Positions 50,304 through 61,228 of a DNA stretch of 64,000 nucleotides are shown here, piece by piece (the first letter of the stretch is position 1; each line of letters starts with the position of its first letter). The notes beneath the pieces were generated by a model. That model searched no databases and was not told the origin of the DNA. It saw nothing but the letters and a program-made list of their open reading frames with translations. Source of the stretch: Triplophysa rosa (taxonomy: Eukaryota; Chordata; Actinopteri; Cypriniformes; Nemacheilidae); NCBI RefSeq assembly GCF_024868665.1, contig NC_079900.1:3826460-3890459 (forward strand), written 5' to 3'. A program made the translations under genes and the position numbers.

Positions 50304-53252
50304 ATGGCTGCGCTCCTGGGTTTTCGTGCGTGCCTGTCCGGTAAGTTATGAAATGTTTTTATTTGCCGTCGCGCTTATCGTTTCTCTCGTGTTCATGCCA
50401 CGAGTGATTTGCGTGGTTGATTCATGACATATGCTTAAATATGTGAATAAAACAGTCTAAATGACAAAGTTATTGCGAGCGGAGGATGAGATGCTCGTGT
50501 TGCTTATGCAAGGTCAAGTTCCTAAATGCCGCATGTATAATTTATGTAACGTTAGTGTGTAGATAAAAATGAATTTAGGAGTTTTCCTGTGTCAACATGC
50601 ATTGAGAAAATCTACTGTAAAGCTAGTTTTTCAGATGTTTATACGAAGTCATGCAGTCTCGTGCTGCGTTTGACATCATTACGAAGATAAAGCACGTTTG
50701 AAGGAGTTTTTGTGTTATTTGTAGTAACCTAACTTACGTTTATTTATGTGGTTTTGTTATATTACTTTATAACCACAGCCCATGCTGTGTTTGATGTTAT
50801 TTAGATGAATGGGAAGTTTTTGTTTCTGTTTTTCAGCTCTGCAGTTGACCTCCCCCGGTTTACTGCACAGCTCCTATAAACTGGTGAGTGTTTTTATGCA
50901 GAAAAACCTTATGATCAATGTTTTTGATAAAGTGATTTTAATTGTCTTCATTTGATTACAATGTATGTACGCAAGTATAATAGAAAAGTTAATATCCTGA
51001 TAAATTGATGGACTGAGTAATATACTTTGGAATAAACATTTTAACAAATTACAATTTGATTTTTCTTCCCTCAGTGTGCAGTTCCTCTAAATCGGAGGAA
51101 TTTTGCTGCGGAGGCGAAGAAGGTTTTCTCTCGTGATAAACCCCATGTGAACATCGGCACCATTGGTCATGTAGACCACGGCAAGACCACCCTTACGGCC
51201 GCTATCACCAAAGGTATTTTAAAGTAGTCTTATCCTTCTAGCAAATCATCACTGGTGAAGTATCTCATTCGTATCTGTAAACCTATACATTATCATTGTG
51301 TAAAGCTCCTCCCACTCTCATAACTCTAAACAAGCACTCACACACACCAGGTTACATAATCTTTAAACATAATCAAAAGCACTGTGGTTTATTGAGTGTT
51401 GTGCGTGTCAGTTCTTGCTGAGGCAGGTGGTGCGCGTTATAAGAAATATGAGGATATTGATAACGCTCCAGAGGAGAAAGCAAGAGGAATTACCATCAAC
51501 GCCTCGCACGTTGAATACACCACTGCCAACAGACACTACGCACACACAGACTGCCCTGGACATGCAGACTACGTCAAGGTAATGTGCTCCAATAACACGG
51601 CTGTTCAATGTTCAACATCTCACCAAAATATGTCGGGATTTATATTTGTGACATTTGCTTTGTAGTCACAAATTCACTTAGATGGAATATTTTGGAACAT
51701 AATGAATGTGTTTTTCCAGATTTACTGCAGTGCACTTGATATGCCCTCATCTCTTCATCTGTCTGTAGAACATGATCACAGGAACGGCTCAGCTTGATGG
51801 CTGCATCCTGGTGGTGGCCGCGACCGACGGTCAGATGCCTCAGACCCGTGAGCACCTCCTGCTGGCGCGGCAGATCGGTGTGGAGAACGTCGTGGTGTTC
51901 GTGAACAAAGCCGATGCCGTCGAGGACAAGGAAATGCTGGACCTGGTGGAGCTGGAGATCAGAGAGCTGCTCACAGAGTTCGGCTACGATGGGGAAAACA
52001 CTCCCGTCGTGATCGGATCAGCACTCTGCGCTCTGGAGGCAAGAAGCACATCCCAGCATTCAGTGCATTGCTTTTAATACTGAACAAGACAAACTGTGAT
52101 CTTATGGTGGGAGTTTGTGTTTAGAACAGGGATCCGGAGCTGGGTATTAATGCTGTGATGAAGCTTTTGGAGGTGGTGGATACGTATATTCCTTTGCCAA
52201 AGAGAGAACTAGAGAAGCCATTCTTGCTGCCTATAGAGGGAGTCTATTCTATTCCAGGTAGGTGTCTGGTGGATTTGGATGGTCGACTAGTCATCTAACT
52301 GTCTGTAGGGCTAGTGAGGTGAACAATCAAGTGTCCATCTTCATGGATATTGTGGAAAAACGCTATAGTTGTACATCCCTAGTGAATAGTTGTTACCTCG
52401 GAGTGCGTAACGCTTTGTGTGACTCTTACCTCTAGGTCGTGGGACTGTGGTCACTGGCACACTAGAGCGAGGTGTGATCAGAAAAGGGGATGAGTGTGAA
52501 TTCATGGGACACAGTCGTTCTTTCAAGTCCGTCGTCACTGGTGGGATAAACAGTATTTCTTCTAAACGCGCAAAATATCAAATTTACCCACAATGCATCA
52601 GTGAAAGGAAGTTTTCTTTACAATTCTTTCATACTCTCTCGTTCAGGTATTGAGATGTTCCATCAGTCACTGGACCGGGCGGAGGCGGGCGATAATCTGG
52701 GTGCTCTGGTCCGCGGACTGAAGAGAGAGGATGTTAGAAGAGGTATGGTGATGAGCAAACCTGTATCCATCCAGCCACACCAGAAGGTCAAAGCTCAGGT
52801 GAGTGTTTGTTTTAAAACACCTTAAACTATGGCTTCTGCTTGAGAAACAGTTTTAACGTGTTGTGTGTGGGTGTTCAGGTCTATGTTCTGAGTAAAGAGG
52901 AGGGTGGTCGCCACAAACCGTTCGTCACAAATTTCATGCCCGTCATGTTCTCTCTCACATGGGACATGGCCTGTCGAGTGGAGCTTCCTGCGGGCAAGGT
53001 AGTTTTTTTTACATTTTCATGACAGTTTTCTTTAGTTTTGATTCATCTTGAAATGTCACCCTTTTGTTGTTGGTTTTGTAGGAGATGGTAATGCCGGGAG
53101 AGGACACGTCATTAACTCTGACCCTCAGACAGCCCATGGTTCTTGATAGAGGTCAAAGGTTCACGCTCAGGGATGGCAACAAAACCATCGGCACGGGTCT
53201 GGTCACAGATATCCTCACCATCGTAGATGAGGACAAACACAACTGGGGCTGA
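50304..53252 (+). CDS. tufm: Mitochondrial elongation factor Tu (10 exons, 446 aa)
   Basis: GTPase that brings aminoacyl-tRNA to the mitochondrial ribosome. Exons: 50304-50340, 50837-50883, 51075-51213, 51412-51578, 51769-52038, 52125-52257, 52436-52540, 52647-52798, 52879-52998 and 53082-53252; the CDS is 1341 nt with consistent phases. Residues 1 to about 43 form a basic, Ser/Leu-rich mitochondrial targeting peptide ([12 protein letters not shown]...). GTPase motifs: G1 GHVDHGKT (59-66), switch [14 protein letters not shown]3 DCPGH (121-125), G4 NKAD (176-179) and G5 SAL (214-216). Domains II and III follow, with [10 protein letters not shown] and [10 protein letters not shown]. The intron after residue 220 uses a GC donor. 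An ATTAAA signal lies about 110 bp past the stop. The gene looks intact. Confidence 0.97.
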
Positions 53253-53363
53253 GCGAGGACAGAGGTGTCGTAAAGAGATGAGAAACAGGAAGATCTTTGA
53301 GACTTTGACCATTGAAGCCCTTCGGGACTCATGTTCTAGAAATGTTGCATTTTGGCTCTGTGT

Positions 53364-53369
53364 ATTAAA
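53364..53369 (+). promoter_or_regulatory. Probable tufm poly(A) signal
   Basis: ATTAAA about 110 bp downstream of the tufm stop, followed by an A-rich stretch. Confidence 0.5.
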
Positions 53370-53867
53370 AAAATAATGCAATTAGCAAAATATATTCGTT
53401 TGCTAAGGGGGGGGGTGTATTTGCCCTGATTGCTAATGTCATCGCAAGCCCTTAAAATACTTGAACTTTCATCCCATCAACTTTCAAAGAAATGCTTTTC
53501 CCAGAGTACAAAAAAGTCAGCTGAGAAATTCTATTCAATATGTTTGAATGATCCTTGTCCATGTAAATATACAAATTGTTTGAAATACGATTGACTTTCT
53601 GTCTTGAGCTGTAGATTATTATTTACAAGACAAGGCACATTTGCAAAAGGCTCAGACTGTAACTGGCTTTTCATTGAATCCTCTTGATTTAGACACGCAT
53701 ACATTTGATTCTTTGCTGTCTGGTTTCCAGTCATGATATCTGTCTATAAAATGATACAAATGTGGCTCATGTAATAAAATGTATTTAATAGATTTGCTGA
53801 CTGAGTTGTTTACTTAAAGGCATTATTTTATGCTGATTTTTTTAATGCTAAAAAGACCATGGCCCGG

Positions 53868-54090
53868 TTTCAAAGACAAGACTTATCTTAAACAAGGACT
53901 AGGCCTTAGATAAATTAGTATAGTTAAATTGCTTTTATAAAAAATGCATTAGAAAAAACATTACTGGTGTTCATCATGAGACAAAACAATGGCACTGACA
54001 TATCTTAAGATATTTCAGGGCCTGTTATTTTCTCAAACATTCATTTTAGTCGGTGACTACCCTTAAGCCTTTTCTGTGAAACCGGGCCCT
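53868..54090. mobile_element. Short MITE with GGCCCGGTTTC ends
   Basis: The left GGCCCGGTTTCA (from 53871) and right GTGAAACCGGGCC form inverted ends. Internal words AAGACTTATCTTAAAC and AGGACTAGGCCTTA are present. It abuts the Tc1-like element at 54093. Confidence 0.6.
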
Positions 54091-54092
54091 TA

Positions 54093-55652
54093 CAGTTAGG
54101 GAAATAAGTATTTGATCCCCTGCTGATTTTGTAAGTTTGCCTACTTACAAACAAATGAAGGGTCTATAATTTTCATGATGGGTTTATTTTAACTGATAGA
54201 CACAGAATATTAAAAAAAATCAGGGGAAAAAAATGTTATATAAAGGTTATAAATTGATTTGCATTTCAGTCAGTGAAATAAGTATTTGATCCCCAAGCAA
54301 AACATAACTTTGTACTTTGTGGAGAAACCCTTGTTGGCAAGCACAGAGGTCAGACATTTCTGATAGTTGGTCACCAGGTTTGCACATGTGTCCGGATACA
54401 TTTAGTCCACTCCTCTGTCAATCTTTAAGGTTTCTTGGCTGTCGCTCAGCAAATTGGAGTTTTAGCCTCCTTCACAGAGGTTCTATAGGACTAGGGTCTA
54501 GAGACTGGCTAGGACATTTAATGTGCTTCTCCTTAAGCCACTATTTGGTTGTCTTGGCAATATGTTTTGCGTCTTTGTCATGTTAAAGGCTCATCCATGA
54601 CCCATCTTCAGTGACCTAGTTAAGGGGAGGAGGTTCTCGTCCAAGATTTTACGGTACATGGGCCCGTCCCTCAGCCCCTCAATGCGGTGAAGTCATCCTG
54701 TATACCTGTAGCAGAGAAAAAGCCCTAAAGCAGAATGTTTCCAACACTGTGCTTCTCTGTAGACATGATGTTCTTGGGCTCATAGTCAGCATTTCTCTCC
54801 CTCCAAACACAGGAGTCCATTTTGGTCTCACAGCAGTGCCAGCACTTTCGCCAAAGCCTTTTCTGAATCATTTTGATGTTCATTGTCAAACTTAAGACGA
54901 GCCAGGCGGGCCTTCTTGGGCAGGAGGACCTTGCGGGTGCTTCAGGATTTCAGTCTACTGTGGCATAGCGTGTTACCAATGTGTTACCAATGTTTTGCTT
55001 GCTAACTGTGTTCCCAACTGTCTTGAAATCATTAACAGGCTTCTTCCGTGTAGTTCTGGGCTGATCTTTAACATTTCTCATGATCATCTTTACCCCATTG
55101 GGGAAATATTGCAGGGAGCTCCAGAACAAGGGCATTTGATAGTTATTTTGTATATCTTCTATTTCCAAATAATCACACCAACAGTTGTCTCCTTCTCACC
55201 AAGCTTCTGTCTGTAGCCTATTCAAGGTTTGTGCAGGTCTCCAATCTTGTCGCTGACATCCTTTAAAACCTATTTGGTCTGGACCATGGTGTTGGAGAGG
55301 TTGAACTGGAAGATACAGATTCTGTTGGCAGGCATCTTTTATATACATAACAAGCTGATTTAGGAGTACTTTCTTAAAGTGACAGGACTAATCTGTGGTC
55401 CATATAGGCACATAACCAATCTGTGGAGCCAGAATTCTTGCTAGTTGGTAGGGGATCAAATACTTATTTCACTGACTGAAATGCAAATCAATTTATAACC
55501 TTTATATAACATTTTTTCCCCCTGATTTTTTTTAATATTCTGTGTCTATCAGTTAAATTAAACCCACCATAAAAATGATAGACCCTTCATTTGTTTGTAA
55601 GTAGGCAAACTTACAAAATCAGCAGGGGATCAAATACTTATTTCCCTCACTG
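54093..55652 (-). mobile_element. Decayed Tc1/mariner transposon with long IR/DR-type ends
   Basis: Inverted repeats of about 205 bp start CAGTTAGGGAAATAAGTATTTGATCC, are flanked by TA on both sides, and each carries an outer and an inner copy of the AAATAAGTATTTGATCCCC direct repeat. This is the IR/DR arrangement of Sleeping Beauty-like elements. Inside, the minus strand retains transposase fragments, for example near 55070-54960 (TTRKKPVNDFKTVGNTVSKQ), with frame breaks, so it is not autonomous. Confidence 0.88.
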
Positions 55653-55654
55653 TA

Positions 55655-56171
55655 TGTTCTACACATAATACCAAATATTTAATGTAGTAACCTATATGTA
55701 CAAAGGAAGAGTAAAATATTAATTAATATTAAATAGTAAACTTTTATTAATACGAAAAACAGTCATTGTGAATGCTTGCATTGTAATTATTTGCATGGTT
55801 ATTATTTTCAATATGACAAACAAATATATGGTTTGACTGCACACAAAACCAGTTCCAATCCCGTCCATACTAATAAACAAAGTAAACATCTTTCTCCACT
55901 ATTGCACGAGTTCAAGCAGAGAAACATCGTGCATTGAAACAAATCCCTAATTTGTCAGAATGTCATAATTTTCATAATGTGCGGTGGGACTTGATCAAAT
56001 AGCAACAAGTGGGCTGCGACATAATAGTCCATACTGATTTTCCCCACCCACATGTCCACAAGGTTTACATAAAAATCTTTCTAGAATATTTGAGTTTAAA
56101 ACGTTTTCCTTTTTTGTAATATTCATGAATAAGTTCAAAACGTCACGAGACTGGACACTCTGACCCTTGTG
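55655..56171. other. Intergenic DNA between the Tc1 element and the CD19-like gene
   Basis: AT-rich; no bounded repeat or coding exon was seen. Confidence 0.4.
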
Positions 56172-56177
56172 TTTATT
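56172..56177 (-). promoter_or_regulatory. Probable poly(A) signal of the CD19-like gene
   Basis: AATAAA on the minus strand, about 80 bp past the stop codon at 56256. Confidence 0.55.
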
Positions 56178-56255
56178 CCCAATCTCTCCCTTTCATTCTC
56201 TTGTATAATACTAAATGAAATACTGCGTCCTGCTCTCAGCATCTTGCATTCGACA

Positions 56256-59200
56256 TCAGTTCATCCCTTTGTGAAAGGGGACTCCGTTCATCTGTTCATA
56301 TGAATCTGAAAAAGCACATACACACAAATGAATAACATTTTAAGAGAGACACGTGTTCCATTTTATTTTTTATACCGTTTCATTTATACAGAAAAAGAAA
56401 CGCTGACCAGTGTCTGTGTGGTCAAACGTGAAATCTTTCTGTCCATCGTCATCAGGGTTGATATAGTCTGTGACAGAAACGAGATGAAGTCAAATGATTC
56501 CATACGATTGACTGACCAGCATCTTAAAACACAACATCAATGCTACTCTTTGCTATAACGTCATCTAGCGTTGAATATTTATGACAGTTCTGTCTTATCA
56601 CCACACACACTCACCATCTTGTGTGAAGTCTTCATAGGAACAGTGTGAGTCAGCCATCATTTCGTACGACTCTGTAGGCAAATCATTTATTATTTCATCA
56701 TCATTCACATGATGTATTATCAGAACATTCAGATTATGTCAAGATATTCAATAGAAGAACACACTGACCTGTGTCTGTGTAAGTAACGTCCTGAAGTCCG
56801 TCTTGATCAGGATAGACATAGTCTACTCCCGGAGAAATATTTACAGGTAACATGTGAGTTTGTGTATTGTGTATGTTATTAATGATGTTTACACGTTTTG
56901 TTGGACACGGTGTGTGTGTATCTCACCCTCTTCTCGTGCACTGATGTGTTTGTGCTGCTGTGAGCATTTGCGTGGTTGAGCGTACAAGTTTGCCATATTC
57001 TCATAAGACTCTCCATCTTTATAGAAGAAAGAGAGTTTAAATGATGCTGTGCTAGTTTAATGTGTCTTGTGTAACGTCACTGTCTCTATCTTCTCACAAA
57101 ATATGATAAATTTCACATCTATTTATTTTTGTCATGTCTTATCATTTTTATGATTCAGTAGGTTCAAAAGCGCGTGTCTTTACCAGTATCTGTCAGATTG
57201 TGAGGCAATTGTAGGTTGTCCTGATATGCCCTTGGCCCAATCCCGTCCTGTTCATTCACTTCCTCAGGGGTAATGTAATCTAAAACCAACAACTGGTAAA
57301 CACACAGTAAAAGGAAAATCGCAGATGACACGCACTGGTCATACCTTGGTCGGCTGAAACATAATATGTGACTTTCTTCTGGTTGGTGTATATGGCCGCA
57401 TCTACATTCTCATAGGACTGTGCGTCATCTGTCAAGAGAGAAACAAATATCAATGTCTCTTCTTAGCTTTCCTGTAGCTCAGTGGTTACAGCACGGTGCT
57501 AGCAACGCCAATGTCATGGGTTCCATCCCAGGGATTGTACATACAAACAAATGTATAGTACAATGCAATGTAAGTCGCTATTGATAAAAGCGTTTGCCAA
57601 ATGCATAAATGTAATGTAAATGTCTTGTCTCCCACACATGTTTGAAATGATATTAATGCTGACCAAATGTTCTTTTTGAGAAATAAACATTTTTATTTTA
57701 TCTATACATTTACACAGATTTTTTGTGTAAAGACAAGAACCATGCACTGTAAACCCGGATAAGTTGGCAATACTCAAACATTTTTGAGTTTTAGAGGTTC
57801 TTGGTTTAAGTAAGCAGAACTTTCAAATTTTGATTACTGTTAAGTTAAAGTTCTTACCAAATCTTAGCAAGTGCGACTTAAATATTTAATTTATCCTTTT
57901 TATGAAATTAAGTAGACAGAACTTAAACAAATAAGTACACCAAAACTGCATTTATAAGTTAACTAAACTAAATTCTTTCAAGTTTCTTCATTTTACATAT
58001 TTCTTAGTCTTAATATGCATATATCACACACCTTGACTTATGCAACCCAGAATGAGCAAGAAGAGAGTGATCTCAGAACTGGCATTAGCACAGTTACTGC
58101 TCACTGGAATAACACGCTACAGGTCAAATGAAGCTTCTCAGAGCCTAAGCACATGCACCACTCTTCTAAACAATGGTAACCACAAAACTGAAAAATATGT
58201 CAAACTATTCTAAATATCTAAGAGAAGTGAACATTAAACACTAAAAACTAAAAAATTTAACTTTACTAAAAACATAAAATAATAATATATTTTTTAATTT
58301 ACTCTCCTGCAGTCATATAAAATAATAATATTTTTTTTAATGTACTCTCCTAAAGCATGCTGGGAATTGGAAATCCTTCTTGACCAATTGTGTTGAATTA
58401 ACGTGTTTAAATTAAGTAAATTGAACAAGGAGCAAATCAATTTTTTGAGTTTTAGTCAAAACTTTAAGTTAATTGAAAATAATCATTATACTTTACTCAA
58501 AAGTAAAAAAGTGTTTCAGGAACTTAAAATATCCAAGTAAGTAGAAGCTTTTTATAAAAATAAGTTTACAATACTTAATCTGTTTGATTAATTTGAACAT
58601 TTGGGTTTACAGTGTGTGTATGGGAATTTATTTTACCTTTCTTTTTGGTATTTTTGCTCTGTACACTGCCTGTAGAATGCCTGTGAAAGCAACACCACAT
58701 TCATGCAAACACTCACTACATTATACATATACAAAAATCTGTGTTTTAAAGCAAAAAATGAGCTTTGAAAGTGGGACTTAGTCACCTAAAGCTGGTATAA
58801 TTGTCCACTTGTTCATTTCTGTAGATCCTCTGCGCTACGTGTGCTGCAAGAAAATATTTTGTATTTATTTATTTCATTGAGATGATGAATATACCTGCTC
58901 ATTTAGGACCACCAAACAAACAATGGTCCCAGATGTATGCGAACATGGAGCTCAAAATGCATGAATATTGTTTTATTAGATAAGAAAATATCAAAGTGGC
59001 ATAAAGTTAAACAACAAAAGATAGCTTTTGAAAATGAAAACAAAAGTATTTGGATATTTTTGGGGCCACTGTACTGTACTGTACTGTACGTAAGTGCTTA
59101 GATTTATACTGTTGTCTGACTGTTAATCTATCACAGTTGCTGTGTTCATGTTTATGTGTTGTTTGTTGGTTGCACGGTTTACACTTACTCTTCCTGTGTC

Positions 59201-60175
59201 GTTGTGTTTTGCAAATGAGGGTGAACAGAAAAATCCCAATGAGAAATGCTGAGGCAGGAACTGTGTAAAGTATCCAGTCAGGCCGAGACACTGAACATGA
59301 CATTCAACCTATTAATATCTTCCATCTGAATTATTAAGATTTCAAACAAACGCACACATACCTTTGTCTGTGCTGTTTTTAACTGGCCTGGGATTAGGTT
59401 TGGTGTTGAACAGACCTGCTATTGAGAATTTGATATAGTAAATGTAATTCGACAATATTTTATGGCAAAACTACTTTTATTGTCATTGTCTATATAATAT
59501 TATTTGCCATCATATGGAAAACAGTGTGTTTGTTTTCAACGTGTAACTTTTAAAGTTGAAATATGTTTATTAATAAACATATTAATAAGTTTGATGATAA
59601 ATATCTCAGATTTATTTTATAATCTAAAACAGTATTATATTCATATCACACACGCACGCACGCACGCACACACACACACACACACACACAGATCCCAAGA
59701 GAGGGACTAATAATGGTTTTCTCGGTATTCACACCAGATGCCTTAACATTTCCTTTCTTTCTTCTGTTTAAGAGAAAAATATTTGCAACTGTGGATATTT
59801 TTATGAGAAGTCGTGTGTGTAATATCTGAGTTCTAACCATCGAAAACAGACCAAAATTAAGTATAATTGACATTTTTAAAAGCATTTATTTGATGTAGCT
59901 TTCTATACTGTATGCATGTAAAGCTGCTTTGCAATTATGAAAAGTGATATATAAATTACATTTAACTGAATATTGACCATATTGTATTTCCACGTGCACA
60001 TTAACTGTGATTTAATACTAATATATATTCAATATAATACAGGTTTAACTATTTTTGTTAAAATCCCTTTACTTTTTTGTCTAGTTACACATTTTAACAT
60101 TTGCCTTGATAAATTATCAACATTTTACTAAAGCTTCACAGTTTTACCTGTATTACTGATCTCCGTTTGGTTCAT
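56256..60175 (-). CDS. Transmembrane phosphotyrosine adaptor with a CD19-like tail and no Ig domain (12 exons, 258 aa)
   Basis: Exons: 60175-60148, 59415-59362, 59290-59189, 58843-58786, 58680-58637, 57428-57345, 57279-57184, 57016-56927, 56822-56769, 56671-56615, 56467-56408 and 56305-56256; total 777 nt with all phases agreeing. There is no signal peptide. A ~33-residue outer segment with NQT and NST sequons precedes a membrane span at about 34-54 (ILYTVPASAFLIGIFLFTLIC), then a basic stop-transfer (KTQRHRK). The tail carries YENV (101), YENM (160), YEMM (206) and YEQM (245). The three YExM sites match the p85 PI3-kinase SH2 consensus, and the YxN sites suit Grb2. Exon 8 (SYENMANLYAQP) closely resembles the SYEDM...LYAAP block of mammalian CD19. 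Alternatives are a LAT/LAX-type adaptor. An Ig ectodomain was searched for up to the noggin gene and not found. Function as a B- or T-cell PI3K adaptor is inferred. Confidence 0.72.
57471..57622 (+). mobile_element. tRNA-derived SINE copy, plus orientation (intron)
   Basis: A-box-like TAGCTCAGTGGTTACAGCA and B-box-like GGGTTCCATCCC, then a tail with ATGTAAGTCGC and AAAAGCGTTTGCCAAATG. Same family as 5096-5238 in inverse orientation. Lies between exons 5 and 6 of the CD19-like gene. Confidence 0.7.
57745..58614. mobile_element. MITE with CACTGTAAACCC ends (intron of the CD19-like gene)
   Basis: Inverted ends CACTGTAAACCC and GGGTTTACAGTG enclose about 870 bp of AT-rich non-coding sequence rich in ACTTAA/TTAAGT words. 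Confidence 0.6.
59647..59690 (+). repeat. (CA)n / (CGCA)n microsatellite
   Basis: CACACG and CGCA units pass into pure CA repeat, in an intron of the CD19-like gene. Confidence 0.95.
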
Positions 60176-60601
60176 CTTTGTGTTCGCGGAAACGTGTGAA
60201 TGAGAAATGACGGTCAAAGAAGATGTGAGGGAGAAAACAGATGCGACGGAAGAGAGAGAGAAACACGTAGGAAAAAAGGAGAAGTGAGAGAAACAAACAG
60301 TCATAAACAATCTCCCTCACACACAACAAGGTGTTTTCACAAACAACATCATTTTTTTCTATGATGTGCATATAATAATATCATTTAATAGCCTGTGCTA
60401 CTCTGCTATTTAAATCATTTTAAAACAACATTAAACATATATCAATAATCAAAATGAATAAGCAAACACAAAACTTGAACTCATCTGCATTTTAATTCAC
60501 ACTTTTATTTTCCCTTCTTCATCAAACAAACACGTCAAAGTATGCACAATAACAAATATGCCTTTCTGTTAGTAAGGTTAAGCCTACTGAACTGGGAAAC
60601 T

Positions 60602-61228
60602 TTAGCACGCGCACCCGCATCGTGAAATCACCGGGTAGCGCGCACGGATCCACGCGCAGCTCTTGAGGGCGCGAGAGCCCTGGCAGTGCCATCGGAGCAG
60701 TGAGACGCTCACGGACTCAGTCGGTTTGCAAAACATGCCTTCCGGTAAAGAACAAGACCGTTCGTTCGTTCAACGTCCTTCCTTGAGGTATCGTGGCCAG
60801 AAACGAACGTCCAGATCTTTCCACACCCACAGCACCGAACACCGGGTGTACGACCACAACCACCGCCGGACTCTGCGCTGCGTTTTCGGACCCACGTTGA
60901 GCTCCGCGAGATCCAGCTCGTGAAATTCACGAGGCATCTGTCCTATGACACCGATCCCCTCTTGCGTGACCTCGGACCCGTTACCCCGCGTCGGTGGGCC
61001 AATAGAGGAATAAAGGGGATCAAAACTGCTGCCGAGTTTCCGCCTCAAAAAGTGAGGGAGCAAATCCCTCTCTCCCGGTTCGAACGCCGGGTTCGGGTCT
61101 TCCTGCAGATCCGGTACCGGCAGGTGGTCGCTAGGCAACGGGCGCACGCGCAGTTGATGCTGAGGCAGCGCGAGGTGAAAGGTGACAGACACGCAAAGCA
61201 CGAGCGCGGGCGACACCTTCATTTCCAT
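60602..61228 (-). pseudogene. Noggin-family BMP antagonist with an in-frame TGA (single exon, 208 codons plus stop)
   Basis: Noggins are secreted cystine-knot proteins that bind BMPs. From the ATG at 61228: a signal peptide (MEMKVSPALVLCVSVTFHLA), then family blocks LRVRPLPSDHLPVPDL, LRRKLGSSFDPLY, a degenerate central region, MWLW-like RRWLWSYTRCSVLWVWKDL and RFWPRYLKEGR. Codon 153 (60772-60770) is TGA, where family members have the conserved Cys of a G-x-C-F motif. The same frame then continues for 55 codons with all knot residues (RSCSLPEGMFCKP, LLRWHCQG, SCAWIRARYPVIS, RCGCAC) to a TAA at 60602. The stop lies in a local AACG triplication. It may be a recent pseudogene, a strain or assembly error, or recoding. 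Which noggin paralogue it is cannot be told. Confidence 0.75.

Noticed and set aside
59640..60147. Search for Ig-domain exons upstream of the CD19-like membrane exon
   Set aside because: No ORF of Ig size with Cys/Trp spacing and splice sites; the region is AT-rich with a CA microsatellite.
60770..60772. Selenocysteine decoding of the noggin TGA
   Set aside because: No known noggin selenoprotein and no SECIS-like element recognised in the downstream sequence; kept only as a minor alternative.
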